DNA from: Isoptericola sediminis
GTDB lineage: Bacteria; Actinomycetota; Actinomycetes; Actinomycetales; Cellulomonadaceae
DNA length: 64,000 nucleotides
Assembly (NCBI RefSeq): GCF_013085345.1
Contig: NZ_JABFAJ010000022.1
Location: 20,040 to 84,039 of the forward strand
Direction: 5' to 3'
Below the pieces are notes generated by a model. It did no database searches. It was not told the DNA's origin and saw nothing but the letters and a program-made list of their open reading frames with translations. Position 1 is the first letter of the stretch. The number at the start of each line of letters is the position of its first letter. Below, in pieces: positions 42,895 to 51,340 of this stretch. A program made the translations under genes and the position numbers.

Positions 42895-43814
42895 CGTCCC
42901 ACGTGCTCGCCGTCGGCGAGGCGCTGGTCGACGTCGTCGAGCGGCCGGACGGGACGCGCACCGAGCACCCCGGCGGTTCGCTGGCCAACGTGGCGCTCAC
43001 GCTCGCACGACTCGGCCGCGACGCCCGCCTGGCCACCTGGACCGGTCGGGACGACCGGGGCGAGACGATCCGGTCCTGGCTCGCCGCCTCGGGCGTCACG
43101 GTGACGCCGGGCAGCGACGCCGCGACACGGACCTCGGTGGCCCGGGCCACGCTGGACGCCGCCGGCACGGCGACCTACGACTTCGACCTCGAGTGGCGGG
43201 TACCGGCCGGGACGCGGGCCGACGCCGGGACGCTGGCCGTGCACACCGGCTCGATCGGCGCGGTGCTGGAACCGGGGGCCACGGACGTGCGGGCCGTCGT
43301 CGAGGCCGCGCGCGCGACGTCGACCATCACCTACGACCCGAACGCCCGGCCCGTGCTCATGGGCGACGCGGCCTCGGCACGGGAACGGGTCGAGTCGTTC
43401 GTGCGGCTGGCCGACGTCGTCAAGGTCAGCGACGAGGACCTCGCATGGCTGGCACCCGAGACCGCTCCGCTGGACATGGCGCGCGGCTGGGTGCACGAGC
43501 TCGGGGCGGCCCTCGTCGTGGTCACCTTCGGCGGGGAGGGCTCCACGGCCGTCACCGCGACGGGCGAGGTGCACGTGCCGTCCCGGCCGGTCCAGGTCGT
43601 GGACACCGTCGGCGCCGGGGACTCGTTCATGGGGGCCCTGCTCGACGGCCTGTGGGCGGCCGACCTGCTCGGGGCCGACCGCCGTGAGGCGCTGGCTACG
43701 ATCGACCACGCCACGGTCGAGCGGCTGCTCTCGCGCTGCGCCGCCGTGGCGGCCGTGACCGTGTCACGTGCGGGGGCGAACCCGCCGTGGATCGACGACC
43801 TGGAGGATGCATGA
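42891..43814 (+). CDS. PfkB-family carbohydrate kinase, probably fructokinase
   Basis: This 307-residue ribokinase-family protein carries the N-terminal [15 protein letters not shown] motif and the C-terminal [11 protein letters not shown] with the catalytic Asp. The family includes fructokinases, ribokinases and adenosine kinases; the length and the short N-terminus favour fructokinase. It overlaps xseB and the carbonic anhydrase gene by 4 bp each, so the three genes are probably one operon. Confidence 0.88.
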   Translation: MTSHVLAVGEALVDVVERPDGTRTEHPGGSLANVALTLARLGRDARLATWTGRDDRGETIRSWLAASGVTVTPGSDAATRTSVARATLDAAGTATYDFDLEWRVPAGTRADAGTLAVHTGSIGAVLEPGATDVRAVVEAARATSTITYDPNARPVLMGDAASARERVESFVRLADVVKVSDEDLAWLAPETAPLDMARGWVHELGAALVVVTFGGEGSTAVTATGEVHVPSRPVQVVDTVGAGDSFMGALLDGLWAADLLGADRREALATIDHATVERLLSRCAAVAAVTVSRAGANPPWIDDLEDA

Positions 43815-44449
43815 CCCCGAAGGAAGCCTGGGCCTCGCTGCGTGCCGGCAACGAGCGCTTCGTCCACGACCAGCCGGCCGAGAGGTCGCAGATGTCCGTC
43901 CGGCGCGCCGAGCTCACCGCCGCCCAGCACCCGCACACGGTCGTCTTCGGGTGCTCCGACTCGCGCGTGGCGGCCGAGATCATCTTCGACCAGGGCCTCG
44001 GCGACGTGTTCGTGGTGCGCACGGCGGGACACGTCGTGGACACCACGGTGCTGGGCTCGATCGAGTACGGCGTCGAGGTGCTCGGTGCCCCGCTGATCGT
44101 GGTCCTCGGCCACGACTCGTGCGGGGCCGTCGGCGCCACGGCGCACACCCTGCGCACGGGTGAGCACCCGCCGGGGTTCGTCCGCTCCGTGGTGGACAAG
44201 GTCATCCCCTCGATCGCCGAGCTGACCGGCCCGGCCGACCAGGAGGAGGACGAGCGGGTGCTGGCCGACCGCCTGCGGACCGCCCACGTGCGGCACACGG
44301 TCGAGACCCTGCGGGGCTACTCGCGGGCGCTCGACGCCGCCGTGACCGAGGGGCGTGTGGCGATCGTGGGCGTCGAGTACGACCTCGCCGAGGGCTCCGC
44401 GCGGCTCATCGAGGTCGCCGGCGACGTGGGCGAGGAGCCGCTGCGCTGA
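43811..44449 (+). CDS. Beta-class carbonic anhydrase
   Basis: This 212-residue protein has zinc ligands in CSDSR (Cys, with Asp/Arg dyad) and HDSCG (His and Cys), as in beta-carbonic anhydrases. It interconverts CO2 and bicarbonate. The ATG at 43811 overlaps the kinase stop as ATGA. No signal peptide is seen, so it is cytoplasmic. Confidence 0.95.
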   Translation: MTPKEAWASLRAGNERFVHDQPAERSQMSVRRAELTAAQHPHTVVFGCSDSRVAAEIIFDQGLGDVFVVRTAGHVVDTTVLGSIEYGVEVLGAPLIVVLGHDSCGAVGATAHTLRTGEHPPGFVRSVVDKVIPSIAELTGPADQEEDERVLADRLRTAHVRHTVETLRGYSRALDAAVTEGRVAIVGVEYDLAEGSARLIEVAGDVGEEPLR

Positions 44450-44503
44450 GCGCGTGACACCTCTCACGCACGGCGGCGGTGCCGGGTGCGGCACCATAGA
44501 CGC

Positions 44504-45937
44504 ATGACTTCCGACACCGCCGCCGGTAGCGCCGACGCGCCCGCGACCGAGTACCGCATCGAGCACGACACGATGGGCGAGGTGCGCGTGCCCGCCCACG
44601 CCCTCTACCGCGCCCAGACCCAGCGCGCCGTGGAGAACTTCCCGATCTCCGGCACGCCGCTGGAGCGCAGCCACATCGAGGCGCTCGCCCGGGTCAAGAA
44701 GGCCGCCGCCCTGACCAACGCCGAGCTGGGGGTGCTCGACCGCGACGTGGCGGACGCCATCGCCGCCGCGGCCGACCAGGTCGCCTCGGGCGAGCTCGAC
44801 GAGCACTTCCCGGTGGACGTCTTCCAGACGGGGTCGGGCACCTCGTCGAACATGAACACCAACGAGGTGCTCGCGACGCTGGCGACGCGTTCGCTGGGCC
44901 GCGACGTCCACCCGAACGACCACGTCAACGCCTCGCAGTCCTCGAACGACGTGTTCCCCACCTCGGTGCACCTGGCCGCCACGGCCGGCGTCGTCCGCGA
45001 CCTGATCCCCGCGCTGCAGCACCTCGCCGACGCGCTGGGTGCGAAGGCCGAGGAGTACGCCGGGGTCGTGAAGTCGGGCCGCACGCACCTGATGGACGCC
45101 ACGCCCGTCACGCTCGGCCAGGAGTTCGGCGGGTACGCCGCCGCTATCCGCTACGGCATCGAGCGGGTCGAGGCCGCGCTTCCCCGCGCCGCGGAGGTCC
45201 CCCTGGGCGGCACCGCCGTCGGCACCGGCATCAACACCCCGGCCGGGTTCCCGCAGCGCGTCATCGAGCTGCTGCGCGAGGACACGGGCCTGCCGCTGAC
45301 CGAGGCGCGCGACCACTTCGAGGCGCAGTCGGCCCGCGACGGCCTGGTCGAGCTCTCCGGGGCGCTGCGCACCATCGCCGTGTCCGTGACCAAGATCTGC
45401 AACGACCTGCGCTGGATGGGGTCCGGCCCGAACACCGGGCTCGGCGAGATCGCCATCCCGGACCTGCAGCCGGGCAGCTCGATCATGCCAGGCAAGGTCA
45501 ACCCGGTCATCCCCGAGGCCGTGCTCATGGTCGCGGCGCGCGTGGTCGGCAACGACGCGACGGTCGCGTGGGCGGGGGCGACGGGTTCGTTCGAGCTCAA
45601 CGTGCAGATCCCGGTCATCGCCCAGGGCGTGCTCGAGTCGATCCGCCTGCTGTCCAACGCCTCGCGCGTGCTCGCGGACAAGACGGTGACCGGCCTGACG
45701 GCCAACGTGGAGAAGGCCCGCGCCTTCGCCGAGTCCTCCCCGTCGATCGTCACGCCGCTGAACCGCGTCATCGGCTACGAGGCCGCGGCGAAGGTCGCCA
45801 AGAAGGCCGTGGCCGAGGGCATCACGGTCCGCGAGGCCGTCGTGGCGCTCGGGTTCGTCGAGCGCGGCGAGGTCACCGAGGCCCAGCTCGACGAGGCGCT
45901 CGACGTGCTGTCGATGACCCGTCCCGCCCAGGGGTGA
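44504..45937 (+). CDS. fumC: Class II fumarate hydratase
   Basis: This TCA-cycle enzyme of 477 residues has the aspartase/fumarase signature [11 protein letters not shown] near residue 325, the catalytic region [20 protein letters not shown] and N-terminal [13 protein letters not shown]. The ATG at 44504 lies six bases after CACCAT, a possible leaderless -10. An aspartase or argininosuccinate lyase is less likely because of the strong FumC-type motifs. Confidence 0.95.
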   Translation: MTSDTAAGSADAPATEYRIEHDTMGEVRVPAHALYRAQTQRAVENFPISGTPLERSHIEALARVKKAAALTNAELGVLDRDVADAIAAAADQVASGELDEHFPVDVFQTGSGTSSNMNTNEVLATLATRSLGRDVHPNDHVNASQSSNDVFPTSVHLAATAGVVRDLIPALQHLADALGAKAEEYAGVVKSGRTHLMDATPVTLGQEFGGYAAAIRYGIERVEAALPRAAEVPLGGTAVGTGINTPAGFPQRVIELLREDTGLPLTEARDHFEAQSARDGLVELSGALRTIAVSVTKICNDLRWMGSGPNTGLGEIAIPDLQPGSSIMPGKVNPVIPEAVLMVAARVVGNDATVAWAGATGSFELNVQIPVIAQGVLESIRLLSNASRVLADKTVTGLTANVEKARAFAESSPSIVTPLNRVIGYEAAAKVAKKAVAEGITVREAVVALGFVERGEVTEAQLDEALDVLSMTRPAQG

Positions 45938-46018
45938 AAAACCGCTGAGAGGGCTGCCCTCCGTCGGCCCCCGAGATCTACACTCCGAAGAGATCTCACG
46001 GACATGGGGGTTCGGATC

Positions 46019-47356
46019 ATGATCAGCATCAGACGGATCGGCGCGGTCGCCGCGGCGGCGATCGGACTCTCGATCGCCGCTGCGGCACCGGTCACGGCGG
46101 ACGAGCACCTCGACGACTCCTCCGATCCCCGCGCGACGGTCCTCCCGGGCAACGTCAACTCCTGCGCCGAGGCGGGGTTCCCCGATGCGATGGAGCTCAC
46201 CGGGGAGACGAGCGGCAACAGCGACGGGAACGTCTCCGCGACGGTGGACACCTACTCCGGCGACGTCGACGCGTACCAGGGCAAGACCGCCGTCAACGTC
46301 GAGATCACCGAGGACGGCGAGGACGCCGGCGTCGTGATCCTCGCGGTGGTGGTCAAGGGGAGCAACGACGCCAACCTGTACCAGGCCCCGTACCTCCCGC
46401 CGGACGAGCAGTCCCCGCAGAACTACATCTCGCCGCTCACCGACGGTGGTCAGCTCGCGGACGTCAGCAACTGGACCGTCTGCTACGTCTTCGAGGAGGA
46501 GGAGACGGGCTCGCTGACGGTCGACAAGGTCGTCGAGGCCTCCGAGCACGCCGTCGAGGTCACCGACGACTTCGAGATCACCGCCACCTGCACCCTGGAC
46601 GAGGAGCAGGTCGCCGAGGAGACGTTCACCTTCGACGCCGACGGCAACCCCACCGGTGACCCCACCATCAGCGACCTGCCCTACGGCACCGTCTGCGTCG
46701 TGGTCGAGTCCACCGACACGCTGCCCGCCGGCACCGAGGTCACCTACGACCCCACCGGCGCCAACACCGAGGGCGTCCTGATCGACGACAACGACCCGAA
46801 CGTCACCGTCACCGTGACGAACCGGATCCCCGACAAGGAGAAGACCGGCTCGCTGACGGTCGACAAGGTCGTCGAGGCCTCCGAGCACGCCGTCGAGGTC
46901 ACCGACGACTTCGAGATCACCGCCACCTGCACCCTGGACGAGGAGCAGGTCGCCGAGGAGACGTTCACCTTCGACGCCGACGGCAACCCCACCGGTGACC
47001 CCACCATCAGCGACCTGCCCTACGGCACCGTCTGCGTCGTGGTCGAGTCCACCGACACGCTGCCCGCCGGCACCGAGGTCACCTACGACCCCACCGGCGC
47101 CAACACCGAGGGCGTCCTGATCGACGACAACGACCCGAACGTCACCGTCACCGTCACCAACCACCTCCCCGACCAGCCGAAGCCCACGCCGACCCCGACA
47201 CCGAAGCCCACGCCGCCGACTCCGCCGACCGTGCCGACGGCGCCGGACCTCCCGATCACCGGTAGCGACCTGACCCTCCTGTGGGTCGCGCTGGCTGTGC
47301 TCGGCCTCGGCACCGGATCGGTCCTGGTCTCGCGCAGGCTGCGCCGGTCGAGCTGA
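46019..47356 (+). CDS. Sortase-anchored surface protein with two DUF5979-type repeats
   Basis: This 445-residue protein has a signal peptide ending near AAPVTA, an N-terminal domain of about 135 residues, two nearly identical 113-residue repeats of the DUF5979 type (Cys pairs CT and VCVV, with TYDPTG), a Pro/Thr-rich spacer, and at the C-terminus LPITG, a hydrophobic helix and a basic tail RRLRRSS. LPITG fits LPXTG, so a sortase probably links it to the wall. The ATG at 46019 is preferred over one 15 bp upstream because of GGGGG at proper spacing. It may be an adhesin or pilin-like fibre; no partner sortase is in the window. Confidence 0.85.
   Translation: MISIRRIGAVAAAAIGLSIAAAAPVTADEHLDDSSDPRATVLPGNVNSCAEAGFPDAMELTGETSGNSDGNVSATVDTYSGDVDAYQGKTAVNVEITEDGEDAGVVILAVVVKGSNDANLYQAPYLPPDEQSPQNYISPLTDGGQLADVSNWTVCYVFEEEETGSLTVDKVVEASEHAVEVTDDFEITATCTLDEEQVAEETFTFDADGNPTGDPTISDLPYGTVCVVVESTDTLPAGTEVTYDPTGANTEGVLIDDNDPNVTVTVTNRIPDKEKTGSLTVDKVVEASEHAVEVTDDFEITATCTLDEEQVAEETFTFDADGNPTGDPTISDLPYGTVCVVVESTDTLPAGTEVTYDPTGANTEGVLIDDNDPNVTVTVTNHLPDQPKPTPTPTPKPTPPTPPTVPTAPDLPITGSDLTLLWVALAVLGLGTGSVLVSRRLRRSS
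46508..47154 (+). repeat. Tandem direct repeat of 308 bp within the surface-protein gene
   Basis: Positions 46508-46815 and 46847-47154 are identical base for base, offset by 339 bp (113 codons). They encode the two DUF5979-type modules. The spacer differs in a few bases. Confidence 0.95.
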
Positions 47357-47374
47357 CCGGTCGACGACCGGCCG

Positions 47375-47424
47375 TCATGACGACGCCCGGGTCCGGAGCT
47401 CTCCGGACCCGGGCGTCGTCATGA
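47375..47424 (+). terminator. Long terminator after the surface-protein gene
   Basis: Perfect arms of 24 bp (47375-47398 and 47401-47424) with a two-base centre begin 19 bp after the stop codon. The stem is unusually long. Confidence 0.75.
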
Positions 47425-47483
47425 GCGCGGGCACACACTCGGCGGGGCGGCCACCCGCCCCGCCCAGGCCCGACCCCTCCCGC

Positions 47484-47548
47484 TCGTTGTGGGCGTGAAA
47501 TCTACAGTTCCCCAGGACGGAGAACGGTAGATTTCACGCCCACAACGA
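47484..47548. repeat. Dispersed inverted repeat, copy 2 (before PhoH gene)
   Basis: Perfect 22-bp arms (47484-47505 and 47527-47548) contain CGTTGTGGGCGTGAAATC and flank a 21-base loop. It lies between convergent genes, as copy 1 does. Confidence 0.8.
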
Positions 47549-47566
47549 CACGGGGCGGGGCCGACC

Positions 47567-48904
47567 TCAGATCTCCAGCCCCTCGAGCATCTCCGTGACG
47601 AGGGCCGCGACGGGCGACCGCTCGGACCGGGTGAGGGTGACGTGGGCGAACAGCGGGTGTCCCTTCATCGCCTCGATGACCGCCGCGACGCCGTCGTGGC
47701 GGCCGACCCGCAGGTTGTCACGCTGCGCGACGTCGTGGGTGAGGACGACCCGCGACCCCTGCCCGACCCGGGAGAGCACCGTGAGGAGGACGTTGCGCTC
47801 CAGCGACTGCGCCTCGTCCACGATGACGAAGGCGTCGTGCAGGGACCGGCCGCGGATGTGCGTCAGCGGCAGCACCTCGAGCATCTCGCGGTCGATGACC
47901 TCGTCGACGACGTGCGGGGAGACGAGCGCACCCAGGGTGTCGTAGACCGCCTGGGCCCACGGGTTCATCTTCTCGGACTCTGAACCCGGCAGGTAGCCCA
48001 GGTCCTGCCCGCCGACGGCGTACAGCGGTCGGAAGACGAGGATCTTGCGGTGCTGCCGCCGCTCGAGCACCGCCTCGAGGCCCGCGCACAGCGCCAGCGC
48101 CGACTTCCCGGTGCCGGCGCGGCCGCCGAGGGACACGATGCCGATGTCCGGGTCGGTGAGCAGGTCGATCGCGACCCGCTGCTCGGCCGACCGCCCGTGC
48201 ACGCCGAAGACCTCCTGGTCCCCGCGCACCAGCTTGATCCGCTTGTCCGCCGTGACCCTGCCCAGCGCCGACCCGCCACCTCCGTGGACGACCAGCCCGG
48301 TGTGGCACAGCAGGGGTGAGGCCTCCGCCATCACCTCCGGCGCGAGCGAGGTGAGCTCGAGCTCGGTCCCGTCGTACAGGGCGGAGAGCTGGTCGTCGGT
48401 GACGGCGATCTCGCGCATGCCGGTCCACCCGGAGTCGACGGCGAGCTCGTGCCGGTACTCCTCCGCGCGCAGACCGACCGCCGAGGCCTTGACCCGCATC
48501 GGCAGGTCCTTGGACACCAGGGTCACGTCCCTCCCCTCGGCCGCCAGGTTGGCGGCGACGGACAGGATGCGGGTGTCGTTGTCCCCGAGCCGGAACCCCG
48601 CCGGCAGCACCTCCGGGTCGGTGTGGTTGAGCTCGACACGCAGGGTGCCGCCGTCCTCGCCGATCGGGATCGGGGCGTCCAGGCGTCCGTGCGTCACGCG
48701 CAGGTCGTCCAGGGCGCGCAGCGCGCTGCGCGCGAAGTAGCCGAGCTCGGCGTGGTGGCGCTTGGCCTCGAGCTCGGTGACGACGACGACCGGCAGCACG
48801 ACGTCGTGCTCGGCGAACCGCTGGATCGCGCGGGGGTCGGACAGCAGCACGGACGTGTCGATGACGAACGTCCGGGCGGCGGGGGTGGTTTCGGTGTGGG
48901 CCAC
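47567..48904 (-). CDS. PIN-PhoH fusion protein (PhoH2-type RNase/helicase)
   Basis: This 445-residue protein joins a PIN domain (about 1-150; [25 protein letters not shown]) to a PhoH ATPase domain with Walker A GRAGTGKS and Walker B VIVDEAQ. PhoH2 proteins of this layout act as sequence-specific RNA-cleaving helicases and in mycobacteria are part of a toxin-antitoxin pair. The GTG at 48904 lies six bases after GGGAG; an ATG 15 bp upstream is an alternative. No small antitoxin gene is evident upstream. An inverted repeat GTGCAC-GAC-GTGCAC lies at 48958. Confidence 0.9.
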   Translation of the reverse strand: MAHTETTPAARTFVIDTSVLLSDPRAIQRFAEHDVVLPVVVVTELEAKRHHAELGYFARSALRALDDLRVTHGRLDAPIPIGEDGGTLRVELNHTDPEVLPAGFRLGDNDTRILSVAANLAAEGRDVTLVSKDLPMRVKASAVGLRAEEYRHELAVDSGWTGMREIAVTDDQLSALYDGTELELTSLAPEVMAEASPLLCHTGLVVHGGGGSALGRVTADKRIKLVRGDQEVFGVHGRSAEQRVAIDLLTDPDIGIVSLGGRAGTGKSALALCAGLEAVLERRQHRKILVFRPLYAVGGQDLGYLPGSESEKMNPWAQAVYDTLGALVSPHVVDEVIDREMLEVLPLTHIRGRSLHDAFVIVDEAQSLERNVLLTVLSRVGQGSRVVLTHDVAQRDNLRVGRHDGVAAVIEAMKGHPLFAHVTLTRSERSPVAALVTEMLEGLEI

Positions 48905-48957
48905 GGTGTGCTCCCTCATGCAGAGCCGAAGGGCGGGTGGGGCGGGCGACCGGCCTC

Positions 48958-48972
48958 GTGCACGACGTGCAC
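48958..48972. promoter_or_regulatory. Palindrome GTGCAC-GAC-GTGCAC upstream of the PhoH gene
   Basis: A perfect 6-bp dyad with a 3-base centre lies 54 bp upstream of the PhoH start in the 256-bp region shared with the DUF1697 gene. The rest of that region has no evident gene. It is a candidate operator only. Confidence 0.3.
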
Positions 48973-49160
48973 CAGGACCGGGGCCGGCCCTCCTGCACGG
49001 AGCGAGCACTCCATCGGTTGGCCTCCCGGGGACGCCCTGGGTGGGTGTCCTGAGCGACACGCTACGACCCGCGGGACGTGATCGGGGTCACACGGACGGC
49101 GTGGCGCGAAGACGTCATCGAGAATTCACACCGACGTGGCCGACGCGGCACGATGGCGGC

Positions 49161-49709
49161 ATGACGAGCTTCGTGGTGCTGCTGCGCGGGGTCAACATCG
49201 GGTCGAGCCGTCGCGTCGGCGCCGCCGACCTGCGCGCCGCAGCCTCGGCCGCCGGTCTGACGGACGCGCGCACGTACGCGACCAGCGGGAACCTCGTGGC
49301 GACGGCGGACGCCGGGGACGCCGCGCAGGTGGCCGCCCGCACGGGCACGGCCCTCGCGGCCGCCCTCGGGACCGAGGTCCCGCTGCTGGCGCTGTCGGCG
49401 GCACGGCTGGCGCACCTCGTCGCGGCGAACCCGTTCCCCGACGCGGCCCGTGACGACCCGTCGCACCTGCAGCTGCACGTGGGCCCGGAAGCCGTGGACG
49501 AGGAGGGCGTGGCCCGGCTGACCGCCGACCACGAGGGCCCGGAACGGCTCGCGACCCGCGACGGGGCCCTGTTCGTGCACTACCCGGCAGGGATCGGCCG
49601 CAGCCGGCTGACGAGCGCGCGGCTCGACCGTGCGACCGGGACCTGGACCACGGGCCGCAACTGGCGGACGGTGCTGCGCCTGGAGGCGATGTGCGACGGG
49701 TCGGCGTGA
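49161..49709 (+). CDS. DUF1697 family protein
   Basis: This 182-residue protein has the DUF1697 start FVVLLRGVNIGSSRRV and the TSGN motif (ATSGNLVATAD). It is a common but uncharacterised actinomycete family. The ATG at 49161 follows CACGAT by six bases, compatible with a leaderless transcript. It is divergent from the PhoH gene. Confidence 0.9.
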   Translation: MTSFVVLLRGVNIGSSRRVGAADLRAAASAAGLTDARTYATSGNLVATADAGDAAQVAARTGTALAAALGTEVPLLALSAARLAHLVAANPFPDAARDDPSHLQLHVGPEAVDEEGVARLTADHEGPERLATRDGALFVHYPAGIGRSRLTSARLDRATGTWTTGRNWRTVLRLEAMCDGSA

Positions 49710-49736
49710 CCGCAGGGCACGTGACGGGTCCCCGGG

Positions 49737-49742
49737 TAGCAT
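49737..49742 (+). promoter_or_regulatory. -10 box in front of the nhaA leader
   Basis: TAGCAT lies six bases before the start of the folded leader at about 49748. No -35 at consensus was found. Confidence 0.35.
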
Positions 49743-49747
49743 GATCC

Positions 49748-49822
49748 CCTGGCGAGCCGGGAAGTCTGGTCGGTGAAGTCGGCTGGAACGCCGGCCCGTG
49801 CACATCGACGACCCGGGAGCAT
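49748..49822 (+). ncRNA. Candidate cis-regulatory leader RNA of nhaA
   Basis: The 75 bases before nhaA are non-coding in a conserved-looking way: GGCG (49751-49754) pairs with CGCC (49789-49792), and AGCCG (49755-49759) with CGGCT (49780-49784), leaving a GGAA bulge. CCGGG at 49757-49761 can alternatively pair with CCCGG at 49812-49816, which covers part of the Shine-Dalgarno GGGAG. Position before nhaA fits the nhaA-I/nhaA-II class (lithium riboswitches). I recall the general look but cannot confirm the class from sequence alone. Confidence 0.5.
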
Positions 49823-49825
49823 GCC

Positions 49826-51121
49826 CTGAGCCACGACACGACGACCCAGTCCTTCGGCACCCGTCTCGGGAACTTCCTGCGGCGGGAGACCACCGGCGGC
49901 GCCCTCCTCATCGGTGCCGCCGCCATCGCGCTGGTGTTCGCCAACTCGCCCTGGCGGGAGGCGTACGAGACCCTCTCCCAGACGGTGGTGGGACCGGCCA
50001 ACATCGGCCCCGTGTACATCCACCTCGACCTCACGCTGGCGAAGTGGGCCGCTGACGGCCTGCTGGCGATCTTCTTCTTCACGGTCGGCCTCGAGCTCAA
50101 GCACGAGTTCGTCGCCGGCTCGTTGCGCAGCCCCAAGCAGGCCGGGGTCCCCATGCTCGCTGCCGTCGGCGGCATGGCGCTGCCGGCGATCATCTACGTC
50201 GTCATGGTGCTCTCCCTCGGCAACTCGGAGGCGCTGCACGGCTGGGCCATCCCGACGGCCACGGACATCGCCTTCGCCCTGGCCGTCCTGGCCGTGTTCG
50301 GCAAGGGGCTTCCGGTCGCGATCCGCACCTTCCTGCTGACGCTCGCGGTGGTCGACGACCTGCTGGCGATCATCATCATCGCGGTGTTCTACACGAGCGA
50401 GATCAACGGCGCGTGGCTCGGCGGGTCGCTGGTCGTCATCGCGATCTTCGCCTGGTACATCCGCACACGGTCGCCCAAGTGGTGGCTGCTCATCCCGCTG
50501 TTCGTCGTGGCCTGGGCGTTCATGCACGCCTCCGGGGTGCACGCCACGATCGCGGGTGTCCTCATGGGCTTCGCGGCCACCGCCCGGCCGATCCACGGCG
50601 AGACCGACACCCGCACCCACCACTACGAGCACGCGGTCAAGCCGTGGTCGCAGGGGCTGGCGCTGCCGATCTTCGCGTTCTTCTCGGCGGGCGTGAACCT
50701 GGTCGACGGCGGTGGCCCGGCCGAGATCCTGGCCCAGCCGATCGTCTTCGCGATCGTCGCCGGCCTGGTGCTCGGCAAGCTCATCGGCATCCTGGGCACG
50801 ACCTGGCTGGTCACCCGCGTGACGCCGTTGCGGCTCGCGCAGGGTATCGGCGTGCGTGACCTGCTCCCCGTCGCCTTCCTCGCGGGGATCGGGTTCACGG
50901 TGTCGCTGCTGATCGCCGAGCTCTCCTTCGAGGAGGGGTCGGAGTACACGCTCGGGGCGAAGGCGGCGATCCTCATCGCCTCGGTCGTCGCCGCGACGCT
51001 CGGCGCGCTGACGCTGCGGTGGGACGTCAAGCAGGAGCGCGGTCCGGACATGAACCGAGACGACCTGCCGGACGAGGTCACGACGTTCATCGGGGACGAG
51101 CAGGACCGCAAGGACCACTGA
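49826..51121 (+). CDS. nhaA: Na+/H+ antiporter NhaA, probable CTG start
   Basis: This membrane antiporter of about 431 residues has roughly 12 helices. The family core is intact: TATDIAFALAVLA and LTLAVVDDLLAI with its paired Asp residues. No ATG, GTG or TTG exists in frame between the stop at 49742 and a GTG deep in the first helix (49934). The CTG at 49826 gives a complete N-terminus (SHDTTTQSFGTRLGNFLRR) and lies six bases after GGGAG. An ATG at 49821 in another frame makes only Met-Pro-stop. A sequencing error cannot be excluded. Confidence 0.88.
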   Translation: MSHDTTTQSFGTRLGNFLRRETTGGALLIGAAAIALVFANSPWREAYETLSQTVVGPANIGPVYIHLDLTLAKWAADGLLAIFFFTVGLELKHEFVAGSLRSPKQAGVPMLAAVGGMALPAIIYVVMVLSLGNSEALHGWAIPTATDIAFALAVLAVFGKGLPVAIRTFLLTLAVVDDLLAIIIIAVFYTSEINGAWLGGSLVVIAIFAWYIRTRSPKWWLLIPLFVVAWAFMHASGVHATIAGVLMGFAATARPIHGETDTRTHHYEHAVKPWSQGLALPIFAFFSAGVNLVDGGGPAEILAQPIVFAIVAGLVLGKLIGILGTTWLVTRVTPLRLAQGIGVRDLLPVAFLAGIGFTVSLLIAELSFEEGSEYTLGAKAAILIASVVAATLGALTLRWDVKQERGPDMNRDDLPDEVTTFIGDEQDRKDH

Positions 51122-51160
51122 CGCCCGGCAGCCGACACGGCAGCCGGGGACCACCGTCCC

Positions 51161-51193
51161 GAAGGCCGTCGCCCACGCCGGGCGGCGGCCTTC
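51161..51193 (+). terminator. Terminator of nhaA
   Basis: Arms of 14 bp with one G-U pair (51161-51174 and 51180-51193) and a five-base loop lie 40 bp after the stop codon. Confidence 0.65.
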
Positions 51194-51252
51194 GTGCTGC
51201 CACGGCACCCGCCCCGTGACCTGATCGTGACCGGATGCGCGGCCCCACCGTC

Positions 51253-51305
51253 TTGACAGGCGAACACCTCCGCATTCAAGATCCTCATACCTGAATCACC
51301 TGTCA
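51253..51305 (+). promoter_or_regulatory. Promoter/operator region of the hydroxybutyrate-type operon
   Basis: TTGACA at 51253-51258 is a consensus -35; no convincing -10 could be fixed. TGACAGG (51254-51260) and CCTGTCA (51299-51305) form an inverted repeat, with an inner ATTCA/TGAAT pair. The region is candidate for binding of the TetR protein encoded within the operon. Confidence 0.45.
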
Positions 51306-51340
51306 TGTTTGCGGGTGGTATCCCAACGAAGGGCGGAGTC

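Noticed and set aside
46508..47154. Insertion element or CRISPR-like repeat
   Set aside because: The repeat is in frame, encodes a protein module, and there are only two units of 339 bp with no spacers or terminal inverted repeats.
43331..47164. A minus-strand open frame of 1277 codons with internal repeats
   Set aside because: Its repeats are the reverse of the surface-protein duplication, and it also covers fumC and carbonic anhydrase antisense. No start context or family pattern supports it.
48905..49058. Small antitoxin gene upstream of the PhoH-type gene
   Set aside because: The frame has biased Pro/Arg/Gly content, no ribosome-binding site, and no resemblance to known PhoAT proteins.
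49751..49822. tRNA-like folding before nhaA
   Set aside because: No CCA-type acceptor pairing, anticodon arm or TFC loop can be drawn; the stem order does not fit a tRNA. A leader RNA is better supported.
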